A stretch of 64,000 bases of DNA from Siphonodentalium dalli (lineage: Eukaryota; Mollusca; Scaphopoda; Gadilida; Siphonodentaliidae): positions 95,165,345-95,229,344 of the forward strand of contig CP136061.1 in assembly GCA_032622095.1 (NCBI GenBank), given 5' to 3'. Under the pieces are notes generated by a model. The model saw only the letters and a list, made by a program, of their open reading frames with translations. It searched no databases and was not told where the DNA came from. The translations under genes were made by a program, and so were the position numbers. Numbering within the stretch: position 1 is the first letter of the stretch; every line of letters starts with the position of its first letter. Shown piece after piece: positions 11,095-21,934 of this stretch.

Positions 11095-11440
11095 TTTTTG
11101 TTTGGTCTGTCGGTCTAGCCGTCTGTCTGTTTAGCTGTTTGCTTTTTCGTTTCCAGATGATAAATTTAGCAAATCTGAACTGAAAGAAATGAAATTTGCT
11201 TTTTGGGTTTACTAGCACAAAATACAGTTCAAGTTCAATTTTGGGTTCTGCCCGCAAATTTTCAACAGAGTTATGGCCCTTTTGTTGGAATTTATCACAA
11301 CCAGATGATAACTTTAGTAACTCTGAACTGAATGACATAAAATTTGTTATGTGAGTTTACTAGCCCAAAATACAGGTCAAGTTCAAATTTTGGTTCTGTT
11401 TGCCAATTTTCACCAAAGATATGGCCCTTTGTTGAAGTTA
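11095..11440. repeat. Interspersed repeat with GTCTGTC text and two internal copies
   Basis: Two copies of a roughly 180-bp unit (CCAGATGATAAATTTAGCAA / CCAGATGATAACTTTAGTAA, then TTTACTAGC...AAAATACAG, then GGTTCTG, then a TATGGCCCTTT tail). The same unit recurs once at about 25900-26060. No coding. The family is not named here. Confidence 0.7.
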
Positions 11441-11541
11441 CCCCCAGAGGGTGAATTTAGTGATGCTACTCCGCAAATTCACCCTATAGGGATCTCATTC
11501 TGCAAATGACATTATGACAGACACACTATTTTCAGGCTCTT
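11441..11541. repeat. Family A hairpin fragment
   Basis: Partial hairpin ACCCCCAGAGGGTGAATTTA...CACCCTATAGGGATCTCATT with the end CACACTATTTTCAGGCT. Only the right-hand part of an element is left. Confidence 0.6.
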
Positions 11542-11880
11542 ATTATATGTGGTAAAAGAATGAACCCTGTTCTGGTAAACTGTCTTCATTGTCATATGAC
11601 ATGTGAGGTCTAAATCTAAGTTGGAGTCTTAGGAATAATAAGACAATAAAGCCGTACTTTAGTTCCCTGAACATGATATATGATATCTGATGCATATGAC
11701 TGGTGCTTATTACCTCCAAACGATTCCACTGTCCCTCAATTAACACACGCCTAATAGGTGTTTTATGATTGATTTTCTGGTTAGTGTTTCCTTTAACAGC
11801 AGTAGACGTGTTTATGACCGTTTCTTCATAGCATGGAAACAGATTTGATGTGTAATTAATCCCTAGAATTAGAAACCATG

Positions 11881-12443
11881 CAAGCCTTGAAATAGTGTGT
11901 CTGTCATTTGCAGAATGAGGTCCCCAGAGGGTGAATTTAGTGATGCTACCCTGCACAGCAAGCTAGAATCACCAAATTCACCCTCTGGGGACCTCATTCT
12001 GCTTACACCTCAGCAGAATGAGGTTCCCAGAGGGTGAATTTGGTGATGCTAGCCCGCTATGCGGGGTAGCATCACTAAATTCACCCTCTGGGAACCTCAT
12101 TCTGCCTAGGCCTCAACTTCTCTGCAAAGTTTCTTTATTATCAAATTTCTATGGAAACTTCTTCACATAGATTATATTTCTTTTTTAGTTTAGTTTCTCT
12201 ATATCCCCAAACTGGCAGACGACACATTGCATAATCGAGGTTCCCAATGGGTGTACATCACAATTTTCACCATTTGCGAACTACAATCTGAGCCTATGTC
12301 TCCCATAGCAGATGAGGCCATGCAGAATGAGGTCCCCAGAGGGTGAATTTGGTGATGCTAGACCGCTATGCAGGATAGCTTCACTAAATTCACCCTCTGT
12401 GGACCTCATTCTGCAAATGACAGGCACGCTAAACTCGCGCTTG
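11881..12443. mobile_element. Family A element, compound form with three hairpins
   Basis: Two adjacent hairpins as in the short form are followed by GCCTAGGCCTCAACTTCTCTG and the long-form internal segment, then a third hairpin and the end GCAAATGACAGGCAC. It appears to be a long-form element with a duplicated hairpin at its left end, or two elements sharing one end. It lies in the 2595-nt CELF intron 11033-13627. Confidence 0.75.
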
Positions 12444-13008
12444 TTGCACTGCCCTGAGAAACTGAAAATTTACTTTCTGTGCCTCAGCCCTTTGTTTACT
12501 AAATACTGATTGATGAGTATTCACCATTGGAAATATTCCGATACAGAGGATCTCTAATGAGTCACAATTCTATACGGCTCAAATCAAATTTAGTGAACAA
12601 GATTTTTATAACATAATCACATTTTAGCAAGGAAAAACGATCTTGAAAAGGCTTCAGTTAAACAAAATTAATATTGATATCCTTATCACAACCAAAGAGG
12701 AAGTAGACACCTTCAAGATAAAATATTTTTTCATTTTATATGTGCTTTATCATGTTGACAAAATTGTTCAACTACCCTTATCACCCATGTTTATCTCACA
12801 GTCAATACATAAAACCCAACACAAATTGAATATCATAATTATATTCTTATTAACATAATAATAAAGTTCTGGCATTGACATCGATATCATTGTGCTAAAC
12901 TGTTTCGTCACTGCACGGATAATACACGTGTCTTACTAAAAAATATGAGGCCAGATTTAAGCGCTAATTATGTGATAAAATAAGTTATAATAACTTATTA
13001 TCTGAACA
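12444..13008. other. AT-rich intronic stretch, nothing recognised
   Basis: No element ends, exon or motif could be supported. The 71-codon frame at 12643 is AT-driven. Confidence 0.4.
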
Positions 13009-13172
13009 TTTCCCACCAAATAATATGAATTCTTCTGCACTTGTATTAGTTTTTATTCGTCTGTCTGTCTGTCGTCCGCTTTTACTACCTGAACAACCCT
13101 CCAAATGAATAATAGACTATTCCAATGTATACTTATGTAACTGGATGAGAGAATCCATTTAGTAAATAAAGG
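13009..13172. repeat. Family D element fragment
   Basis: Contains the family D text ACATTTCCCACCAAATAATA, GTCTGTCTGTCGTCC, CCTCCAAATGAATAATAGAC and GAGAATCCATTTAG, but lacks the TTAA-flanked end. It lies in the CELF intron before the long linker exon. Confidence 0.65.
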
Positions 13173-13627
13173 TTTAATTGAATTTTTGAATTTATTGAAT
13201 TTATTGGAAGCAAACCATTACAATGGTGTCAGCTACACAATTTAAACACAAAAGCTGAAAATATAACAGTAACATGCAAAGTGACTAGTACAGAACAATG
13301 AATGGGTAACCCCAACACACTAAATAATCAATATCGAACTATCTAGCTCGGAAATATGTGCTTTATGTTTAGGGTTTACTGTACTACTGAGTTCTTTTTA
13401 AATGAGTTTTAAAGTGTCCCTTGTAGTTCTAGGTTGATTCTGCACACGATTTAATGTAATCGCAGATATATCTAGTATAGCTAGGGTTTGTTGGATTCAG
13501 AATTTGTTCTAGAATCTTAAAAGATTCAGACGAATTGTGTGCAATAGGGGCAGAATTAATGTTTAATTTGTTCAATAATTTAATTTAATTGAACGAACCA
13601 CATTGATGAATATCACTGTCCTTTCAG

Positions 13628-14005
13628 GGTCTATTAATGCAACGACGGCCACAACAAACGGGTTTAGTAGCCTGGGTACCTCTCTCGGGAACTCGTGCTC
13701 AAATCTGAATGGGTTAACGAGCATGAATGGACTCAACAGTGGCATGACGGGCATCAATGGTAGCATGACCGGCCTCAATGGTAGCATGACCGGCCTCAAT
13801 GGTAGCATGACCGGTCTCAACGGGAGCATGAATGCCCTAAACGGTTTGACGGGACTCAACGGGAGCATGACAAGCCTAAACAGTATTGGCGGCATGACGT
13901 CCAACCTAAACAGCAACAATATCGCATCACCAGGACTGACGACGAGTCCAACGTCTGGCATCGATGCGCTCAGTCAGGCGTATTCTGGCATCCAGAACTA
14001 CGCAG
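13628..14005 (+). CDS. CELF1/2-like gene, long linker exon with heptad repeat (378 nt, phase 1-1)
   Basis: It encodes 126 residues of the RRM2-RRM3 linker, starting (G)SINATTATTNGFSSLGTSL and ending ALSQAYSGIQNYA, a run also well conserved at this place in CELF1/2 proteins. The middle is a low-complexity tract built on a 7-residue unit, G-S-M-T-G-L-N, repeated about five times (13741-13880) with nearly identical 21-nt copies. The acceptor is TGTCCTTTCAG and the donor CGCAG|GTTTGT, again with T at +3. The exon is a multiple of three and symmetric. The open frame extending to 14151 runs past the donor into intron and is not the protein. Confidence 0.93.
13738..13881 (+). repeat. 21-nt coding tandem repeat (GSMTGLN) in the CELF linker
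   Basis: Units of ATGACCGGCCTCAATGGTAG type follow each other with only third-base or single changes, then decay into related units (ATGAATGCCCTAAACGG, ATGACAAGCCTAAAC). Two adjacent units are identical, so the array is recent or homogenised, and copy number may vary between individuals. Confidence 0.9.
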
Positions 14006-14139
14006 GTTTGTCTGCATTTCTCAAGGGTCAAGGTTGGTTTCACTCTGTGAAGACATTGTGTGTGACGAAGACTTATCAAGATGGTGTTGTCAGAAAAAAT
14101 GGAGGAGTCATTGTCTCAACCCCCACTCATCAAGTCTGG

Positions 14140-14345
14140 ATATTTGCATAATGAGGTCCCCAGAGGGTGAATTCAGTGATGCTACCCTGCACAGCAGGTT
14201 AGCGTAAACAAATTGATCCTCTCGGGACCTCATTCTGCTTAGGCCTCATCTGGGAAGTATCTATGGTCTCACATTAACATTGTTTTTAGTTTCTTTTTCC
14301 CATTCTGATCAGTTTCTATATCATTGAATCAGACTTTGCTTGTTT
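14140..14345. repeat. Family A fragment
   Basis: Hairpin remnant TAATGAGGTCCCCAGAGG...GGGACCTCATTCTGC with part of the long-form internal text (TTAACATTGTTTTTAGTTTC). It starts about 135 nt after the donor of the 378-nt CELF exon. Confidence 0.6.
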
Positions 14346-14883
14346 TAACACACTTAGATTTATTTGATTAGACACCAGAATAATCAGTATTAAATTATAT
14401 GTCGGCAAGGGCCATAACTCTGGTAAATATGGATGGACCAAACCCAAATTGAAACTTGGCCTGTATTAACAGGGAAAAGCGACACATTTCACGGAGAAAA
14501 TATCTCACATGTTTACCTCTGGGCTTATTATTGGAAAAGGTTAAAATAAATATTGTGCTCATCTAGGAAATATATTTATGGACAATGACTGCTTCTATCC
14601 AATGTGTTGTTTTGACTCATCTAACCTGGTGCTGGTAAAAGGTATATAGATAGAATAACACAAACCGTATTGCACGAGTTTGTTGTGACGCGATTGTAAA
14701 ACATAGTTTCGACTTTTACCTCGCAGATCGACAAATGAGTTCAATAACGTTAACATGTTCACACATTTGTGTTGTTCTATGTTTATTGCACACTCTGAAG
14801 ATTGTAGAATTTAATATACTGAAATTTAAGTCAATATTGTTTATTTAATTGAACAATATTGTGATTTATGTGGACTATACCTT

Positions 14884-15432
14884 GGTTTCCTGTTTCCGTC
14901 ACAAACTTTTTTCGCTTGCTTCGCTTCCTTTGTTTGATTTTTTCGCTTGCTTCTGTTCCTTCATGGTGAACAAAGCGAAATAATCTAAATTATTTCGTTT
15001 CCTTCGCAACAAGGGAACCGAAGCAAGCAAAAAAATCAAATGACGAAAGCGAAAAAACATCATTGTTATTTAGCTTGCTTCGTTTGTTTTTGTTTTTGCT
15101 TTCGGTGGTTCCTTCACATGTTTCGCAAATTATCCTAAGCAAGTGAAGGAACCGTGAAACCCAACAACCAAGAACCAAGAAAAACTTTTTTCTTGGTTGT
15201 TGTTGTTGGGTTTCTGCGAAATAACTGATGTTTTTTTCGCTTTCATCGTTTTATGTTTTTCGCTTGCTTCATTTGATTACTTCGTATCCTTTCGGTTCCT
15301 TCTTGGTGAAGGAACTGAAATAATTGAGATTATTTCGCTTGCTTCACCGCGAAGGAACCGAAGCAAGCGAAAAAAAAACAAATGAAGGAAGCGAAAAACA
15401 TGGGGCGGAAACAGGACACCATACTATACCTC
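14884..15432. mobile_element. Unusual foldback element built from GAAGCAAGCGAAA hairpins
   Basis: The outer inverted ends are GGTTTCCTGTTTCCG (14884-14898) and CGGAAACAGGACACC (15406-15420). Inside, the motif TTTTCGCTTGCTTC and its reverse complement GAAGCAAGCGAAAA recur many times in alternating orientation, joined to GGTTCCTTC / GAAGGAACC. The DNA could fold into several nested hairpins. No protein is supported and I do not recognise the family. It lies in the CELF intron 14006-17311. Confidence 0.65.
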
Positions 15433-15631
15433 ATAATTTAGTGAAGACATTTTTTGCTCCAGTTGACGTCAACAATGACGTATTTTTAATGAACGTTTTG
15501 AAATCTTTTGCATTTCACAAAAAAAAAAACAATGTGTGTGCAAGAAATTCCTTTATTACATTCCTGTGTGTGATTTACCATGATTTCTAAAGTGATTATA
15601 AATGATAATTTCATTAATGAACTAAGTCACT

Positions 15632-15876
15632 TTAACCCTTCCATGACTGGAGCTTCCTGAAATTTAGCAAAAACCCTGTGCCAATACATTCTCTTATATA
15701 TGCGAGTCTCCCATAGTGAGCCTCAGATATATAAGAAAATACATTTGCCTAACAGTATTTGCATTGACATTGTAAGCCTGTGAGGCTTCCTATGGGGAAC
15801 TGGCATATATAAGAGAATTCACTGGCACCAGATCTTTAATGCTGCACCAGCGCAGCTCCCATCTTGAAAGGGTTAA
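15632..15876. mobile_element. Family B foldback, two-hairpin form
   Basis: TTAA at both ends (15632-15635, 15873-15876). The left end CCCTTCCATGACTGGAGC leads to ACCCTGTGCC and hairpin 1, a spacer with CCTAACAGTATTTGCATTGA, hairpin 2 (weakly conserved), and the tail CTTTAATGCTGCACCAGC with GAAAGGG. The hairpins are decayed compared with the B-long copies. Confidence 0.8.
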
Positions 15877-17311
15877 CTAGCGTGCTATGTATTCATAAGC
15901 GCTATCGAAATGTATGGATATAATGGCAGCATTATTCAGATTTCTGGTAAATCAGATCTTTATTTATTTGAGGCAGGGACTATTTTGTTGTGTTTGTACA
16001 ACATCTCTGCCTCTCATGAATTATCTCACGTCACTCAACCGATTACTCTCTATATTACATGTATCTGTATTCATGTTGGTCACACTCATTATCCACTGCT
16101 CCCTGTCTGTGCTATCAACAAAATATAAACTATAAATGTTATGTTCATATATCAACATAACTTTAGTAGGTCAACAAAGCTTTATTAGGTTAGTATTACT
16201 TTCATGATGTAATTATATATGCAAACTGCGCCGGTAACTAGGGACAATGTCACCTGACCTAAATTACGTCATTGTGATTTGGAACATTTTCTCGTCCCTC
16301 GTCACAGTGATCAGATAAGTTCCAGCCCACATGTTAGTTTGCCAGATTGCATATGCTAACTTATAAAAGTCTTGTTATCCCTTGTTGACAGATTTGGCCC
16401 AATTGGTTGTTTGAAACATGTCAAATTTAGTAAATCATTTAGAAATTATTCAAAATTGTTTCCATTTGGCCAATTACTTGGTCATTATGTTACTGTTTTA
16501 TGATGAAAAAGTTCATTTTGATTATTTTAATACATATCCAGAAATCCTTGTGATATTCCTTGACGTAGATTCACTTGTGTTATCAATTAGGTTTGAGTTG
16601 ATTTTTTTTTTTTGGTAACAAATTTAAAGTTTTATTCAAGATTTAGACATAACAAAATGTGTTTTTGTCATGCAACATATTCACTACCAATCCAGATAGT
16701 TGGTCATATGAAATGTACTCGAAAGAAACTTCCTCTTGGTGTATAATGTTAATTTTATGACTTCTCAAACATACCAACTTTGTCTGCACTTTTAACGAAA
16801 TTAGGCATGTTAGTTTTAATTATATTTGTTGGAAATTTTGTTGTACTTGTTGTAATAGACCTGGCTTTCCATTCATCCATACCTGTCAAACTCTTAATCA
16901 ATGTTGTTGAGATAATAAATTTTCATATTTTGTCAATTAAACTTAACACAGAAAATGTTCTCTTAATAAGGTTATTATTTAACTGATTTCATAACTGCTG
17001 TTTCTGCCAACATGACAACTATTTTTAATGGTGAATTAAGTTTGTTATGAGAATTATTGATGTTCGAATTATGTTTACTAGTTTCATTGTACCTCAAAAT
17101 TTTGGGTGTAATCACAGGAATGAATATTATTCTTGGCAAATCAATTAACAAATCGGAGAATAACATAATTATGTTGTCTACTCTAGGTACATGTTAGCTT
17201 TTCGATGATATATAATACTAAATTTTATGCATTTTGTATATCTAGGTCTACCCCATCCATGATGTCCTAATATATAACAGGTGTACTTACTTTGTTTTCT
17301 AATCATTGCAG
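15877..17311. other. Intronic stretch, nothing recognised
   Basis: AT-rich intron sequence leading to the acceptor TTTTCTAATCATTGCAG at 17295-17311. No element or extra exon could be supported. TCTAAT could serve as a branch site for the next exon (inference). Confidence 0.45.
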
Positions 17312-17395
17312 CTGCTTTCCCTAATGCCTTCAACAGCCAGTCGCCAACTACACAGACGAGGATGCAGGACTCGCCGGCCGGCAAACAAACAGAAG
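17312..17395 (+). CDS. CELF1/2-like gene, exon before RRM3 (84 nt, phase 1-1)
   Basis: It encodes (A)AFPNAFNSQSPTTQTRM followed by QDSPAGKQTE and the first base of the Gly codon that opens GPDGANLF of RRM3. In other CELF proteins this position holds the last piece of the linker before the conserved (K/R)EGP(E/D)G start of RRM3. The acceptor is CATTGCAG and the donor AGAAG|GTAACC. At 84 nt it is symmetric and in phase with the other exons. It has the highest GC content of the linker exons. Confidence 0.92.
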
Positions 17396-17464
17396 GTAAC
17401 CACCCTAACAATATCTCTGCTCACTGAAATTCAGGCTAAACCTTCAATATATCTGGTGGATCAT

Positions 17465-17594
17465 GTAATAATATTGCTGCTATAGGCCCACACGCATGGT
17501 ACCAGGACCCAGCGCATGCACCTATCCTTGTAATAATATTGCTGCTATAGGCCCACGCGCATGGTACCAGGACCCAGCGCATGCACCTATCCTT
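17465..17594. repeat. 65-bp tandem duplication after the 84-nt CELF exon
   Basis: GTAATAATATTGCTGCTATA...CACCTATCCTT occurs twice (17465-17529, 17530-17594) with one substitution noticed (CACACGC/CACGCGC). It starts 69 nt downstream of the exon's donor. Noncoding. Confidence 0.9.
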
Positions 17595-17702
17595 GAAAAT
17601 GGAAAAAGAACTTTAGGAATTCCAGGTTCTTGAAACTCCTGGAAAAATTTATATCCTTTCAGCGATACTGGAAAACTAGACATTAATTTTATAGTGCTGG
17701 CT

Positions 17703-18019
17703 TTAAAGGTACTCAATCCGATCAGATGCTCCTAAATGCCACAAGCACGAGGAAGATTGAGGTCAAACGGATGGTCTTGCAGATAAAGATGGATAATTCT
17801 AAAATCAAGTGGTTATTATTACCACTTGATTTTAGAGTTATCCATCTTTATCTTCCTCGTGCTTGTGGCTCAAAAACAATAGAAATAATAAACTTCAAAA
17901 ATCGATATCTGATCACTCTGAGCGTTGTTGGGTACGTTCCACGACTCGAATCAAATATTTTTTACCCCGAAAGCCAAAGAAATAGTAATTTAGGAGCTTC
18001 TGATCGGATTACCTAAAGT
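17703..18019. mobile_element. Family E foldback (TTAAAGGTACTCAATCC ends), internally rearranged
   Basis: The left end TTAAAGGTACTCAATCCGAT and right end GATCGGATTACCTAAAG are inverted. A central hairpin is TCTAAAATCAAGTGG / CCACTTGATTTTAGA. The TTTCTTTGGCTTC / GAAGCCAAAGAAA arm is present only on the right, so the left arm has lost a part. Confidence 0.75.
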
Positions 18020-18104
18020 TAAGAGTTCAAGAATTATCCCTTTTTGTTTATCTGAAAATGTTTGATTTCTGTCCGTCCGCTTTTATATCTCAAGCAGATA
18101 TATA

Positions 18105-18231
18105 TGTAAGCAGAATGAGGTCCCCAGAGGGTGAATTTGGTGATGCTAGCCCACTATGCGGGGTAGCATCACAAATTTCACCCTCTGGGGACCTCATTCT
18201 GCAAATGACAGACACCCTATTTCAAGGCTTG
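18105..18231. mobile_element. Family A half element (one hairpin plus right end)
   Basis: A single near-perfect hairpin GCAGAATGAGG...CCTCATTCTGC is followed by AAATGACAGACACCCTATTT and CAAGGCTTG. The left end is missing. Downstream GATCTCAACC...GATCTCAATG text belongs to a different repeat. Confidence 0.8.
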
Positions 18232-18455
18232 ATCTCAACCATAGTTTATCAGATCTCAATGAAATCTCGTACGCAGGTTTGGCATCATGATGGCTTTAAA
18301 AAAAGGGTTCATTGACGTTGTTCACATTTTACGTTCAAGAGTTATCCCTCTTTCTTTATCTGAAAATGTTGGTTTCCGTTCATCGTTTGTTAGAATTGTC
18401 TTGTAATTTGTTTGTTCATCATATTTTTTCACAATTTGGTGAAATGTTTCACCAT

Positions 18456-18480
18456 GGGGGGGGGGGGGGGGGGGGGGGGG
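18456..18480. repeat. Run of 25 G
   Basis: Unbroken G run in the CELF intron 17396-22222. Noncoding. Confidence 0.95.
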
Positions 18481-19274
18481 TATCCCAGCACCCATGGTGC
18501 AACCTCTTGTTTCTTCAATTTCACGCCTGTCAAAACAAATATGGAAGTAGTTTGCTTTTGATATGAACTGTTCAAATTTCAGTGGAACCCTGTTCTTTTG
18601 TGAACAACATAGATATAAAAACTTAATAATACATCTGTAGTATAATGCATATTAATATGACCGAAAATATACTGGATATTTGGACCTTAATACATGAAAC
18701 AGTATATAGAGAAACTATTTAAAACTAAAAAAGACAAAGAAACTTTCTAAAGAAGTCTCTAAAGAAACTAAAAAACTTGTTAATTTGATAATAAAAATCC
18801 TTCCAGAGAAGTAGTCCAAGTCTGCTCGTAATAAATCCAGCTAAGATATTGTGATAGCGAGATGCTAGTTTTAGTACGAGAACGACCCTATAGGCTTTAT
18901 AATGACATAAGTTATGCCCAGGGTTGGTGGCGGGAATTGTAGTCTATTTTACTCAATTTTACCTAACAAATCAATACCTGATGCTATATATATCGGAAAG
19001 AGTGACATCTTATGGTCATAATGATGTATAATAATCTAACTTTCATGTTAAATTATACAAAGAATATTCCGGTTTATTCAGACGAACATTGGTTTGTTTA
19101 CATTTTAACTGAAAGCCGAAGTGTTCCGTAATGTAGTCGGCTAAGTTCGGCTTCTGTGTTGTCAATCGAGCAAAACAATCAGAAGTGCACCCTTTTTCAT
19201 GTCCTGTTAATATATTCCATCACTGTTATGTGTTTATTTTTATTGTAAGTGGTCATATATTACTATATTACTTA

Positions 19275-19429
19275 TTAAAGGTAATCAATCGGATCATACG
19301 TTCCTAAATTACTATCTGATCACTCTGAGCTTTGATGGGTGGGTTCCTCAACTCGAATCAAATATTTTTTATCCCCGAAGCCAAAGAAATAGTAATTTAG
19401 GAGCGTCTGATCCGATTGAGTACCTTTAA
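19275..19429. mobile_element. Family E element, internally deleted
   Basis: TTAAAGGTAATCAATCGGAT at the left and ATCCGATTGAGTACCTTTAA at the right flank a body that keeps only CACTCTGAGC...GGTTCCTCAACTCGAATC and the right arm. Confidence 0.75.
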
Positions 19430-19439
19430 AGAAAATTAG

Positions 19440-20470
19440 GAGAGGATGATCCCCCAGGGAGTTACTCAATCGCTTGAATATCCTAAAAATGATCTAGCGC
19501 TTTCAATAAGTTTATCTTCATCAGGATCAGGATGGCGTGGGGAGATGTGGATTTTGCTTGTCCTTTTATAATCTAGGTTGGTTGAGCGTGGATTTGATTG
19601 GTCAATGGGTAGATGTCAGGGGGTTATGGACACAGAAGGGGTCTCGGGGTTGAGTGTGGGTATATTGCGGGTATGTTGTCCCTTTTTTCCCGTTAGTCTA
19701 TGCAGGTAGTTTGTGCGGGTATATTATTGTTGCCCAATCACTTTAGTTCAGTGCGGGTAGTTGTAAGTATGTGGATACAGTGCTACAAATAACGTGGTGT
19801 GTCCATGAGTTAAAGTATAAACAGCGCTGGTATATGATGTATAACCTTGATCGCCAGATGTGGAGCTGCGGGTATGCTCCGAAGATACAATCCGAAGTGG
19901 TGAGGGTTTGTCGCTTTATTCATCAGAATTTTTACCAACTGCGGGTATGTATCGTGTAGTCACTGCGGTTATAATGCTATATGGATATTCTGGGTAGATC
20001 TTGTATCCGTAGTGCAGAGTGAGCACGTGGGTGATTTGGTGGTTACCATTGTTTCACCCGGAAGGTACTGTGTAGAGGTGGCCGATATAGGGTGTTACGC
20101 GGTCAAGGAGTCAATGTTTTGTGGTTGTGGCGAATGAGATGTTACCAATCAAATGGGGTTAATTGGGTGATTAGAGGACATGTGCTTGGATCCGAGAGTA
20201 GTATTTTGTGGAATTGGGTCATTTGAACCATGAAGGGAGAAGTGACAACTGCTGTATATGAGATTGACAAAAGTTTAGTGTTCAATTCACTAACTAAAGT
20301 CATAAAGTATTGTCCATTTAACGGAATATTTGTCCATTCTTGTAAGAAGATGTGGGCTTGAAGCATCAGACTAGCGTGTCCATAATGTGCCCTCTAATTC
20401 CACTTAGGCGGTGTTGTGTTCCCTGTATGGGAGAAGTGTACGGGCAAGCGAGAGTGCAGGCGAGGGACAT
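19440..20470. other. G+T-skewed intronic block, possible retroelement remnant on the - strand
   Basis: The + strand is rich in G and T over about 1 kb with many GGGTAT and GTGGGTA words, unlike its surroundings. On the - strand at 19497-19522 it contains CCTGATGAAGATAAACTT and then TGAAAGCGCTAG, text of a kind seen near ends of some retroelements. No reverse transcriptase or endonuclease motif could be read. Function unknown. Confidence 0.35.
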
Positions 20471-20499
20471 GGTATGTGTGATGCTAGTAAGTGATTCTT

Positions 20500-20652
20500 C
20501 TCCACTTTTATTATCATTTCGTCTGACTGTGGTCTGCTCATGTATCCCATATATCATACATCTCATATATCCCTCCAAATGAATAATTGACCATTCCAAT
20601 ATATACTATTATAACTGAAATGGGAGAATCCATTTAGTATAGAAAGGGTTAA
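20500..20652. repeat. Family D half element ending in TTAA
   Basis: Contains CCTCCAAATGAATAATTGAC, CATTCCAATATATAC, GGGAGAATCCATTTAGTA and GAAAGGG next to TTAA (20649-20652). Confidence 0.7.
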
Positions 20653-21178
20653 AAGATGACATAGCTGAACATTTGCACAACATGTAATTACTATTGTAAT
20701 ACGACCTTGCCTAAACCTACACACAAGGCTCGTCCTGATTGGTTAGTATCCTGTATTCCCATGGAGACAAGATCGTCGTTTTGTGGTACAATTCTAGATA
20801 TTCTGAATTGTACCACAAAAAATGTGGTACAATCAGTGAAATGCTGCCAACGCCTCAAACTTTCGGAAGTCAAACCAGACGGGCATTGGTTAATGTCATC
20901 CTATAGACCGAAGAAAGAGACATATAATGACTACCTACTGTACTATACTGAATTTTAATTAAGATGGAACAAAAATAAGTCTTAATGATATATTTTTGCC
21001 AAAAAGGCAATGAAAAGGGTTCGCCGTTCAATAGTGACGTCATGTTTGACGTTACAGTTCTACGAGAAGAACTGTTTGGTGTAAAGTCATATCACGCAGA
21101 GCTAGAAACTGGGCTATTATATAGCAGGTTGAACGTATGTCACTACAATTTCAACCAAAACATAGTGTCGAATTACAA

Positions 21179-21334
21179 AAGAAATAAATACACTGCGCAT
21201 CGGTGTGTATAGTAGAATTTGACCACCGAAACTGATTGTAGGACTCCGCTTCGCGTCGTCCTACAATCAATTTCTTTGTGGTCAAATTCTACTATACACG
21301 CCGATGCGCAGTGTATTTATTTCTTAAGTATAAA
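21179..21334. repeat. 155-bp near-perfect palindrome
   Basis: Arms begin AGAAATAAATACACTGCGCA and end TGCGCAGTGTATTTATTTCT. The arms of about 70 bp surround a short GC-rich loop TCCGCTTCGCGTC. Only a few arm mismatches are present. No other copy was noticed in the window. It lies in the CELF intron before the RRM3 exons. Confidence 0.85.
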
Positions 21335-21416
21335 CCTGTCACCGTGCATTTAGTTAATTTGGTCAATGATTACTCGGTTTCTGTGGTAGATAAATTGGAG
21401 GACCATCCTCAGCAAC

Positions 21417-21687
21417 TTAACCCGTCCATATCTGGAGCTTCCTGAAATTTTGCGAAGACCCTGTGCCAACGCATTAATATATGCGAGTCTCCCGTAGGGA
21501 GCCTCGCATATAGAAGAGAATACATTGGCCTAGCAATATTTACCTTGACCTTGTAAGCCAGTGCATTTTCTTATATATACAAGGATCCCTATGGGAGACT
21601 CGCATCTATAAGAAAATGCACTGGCACAGGATCTTTAATGCTGCACCAGCACCAACACCAGCACAGCTCCCATCATAAAAGGGTTAA
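21417..21687. mobile_element. Family B foldback, two-hairpin form
   Basis: TTAA at both ends (21417-21420, 21684-21687). Left end CCCGTCCATATCTGGAGC, hairpin 1 partly deleted, spacer CCTAGCAATATTTACCTTGA, hairpin 2 with arms CAGTGCATTTTCTTATATAT / ATAAGAAAATGCACTG, then the CTTTAATGCTGCACCAGC tail. In hairpin 2 both arms carry the same change (TTTTCTT / AAGAAAA instead of TTCTCTT / AAGAGAA). Confidence 0.82.
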
Positions 21688-21934
21688 AGGAGGGGTGTTG
21701 GATAAAAAGACAAGGCACAACTTCTCCAAGTGGTTCCAATATGCAAGAGCATGATTAGTAACAAAATTTTTGACGAAATATTACTATGCCCACCTGTCTC
21801 CCATCATATTACAATGCCCACCTGTCTCCCATCATTTTCTTGCGAGCAGCATCGCTGTAGCAATAACATAGTACACATGTATATATGGCTTAACCTATTC
21901 TGTACTGCTTACTTGACTGGTTCCCTCGGGAAAT

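Noticed and set aside
14006-14151. Continuation of the long CELF linker frame past 14005
   Set aside because: The family match stops at SGIQNYA, a donor GTTTGT follows, and the next exon continues the protein in phase. The extra residues have no similarity.
19497-19535. Possible hammerhead ribozyme on the - strand (CTGATGA...GAAA)
   Set aside because: The core words are present, but stem II (AG-ATAAA-CT with unpaired TATT) and the stems around GCGCTAGATC do not pair as required. A covariance model search would be needed.
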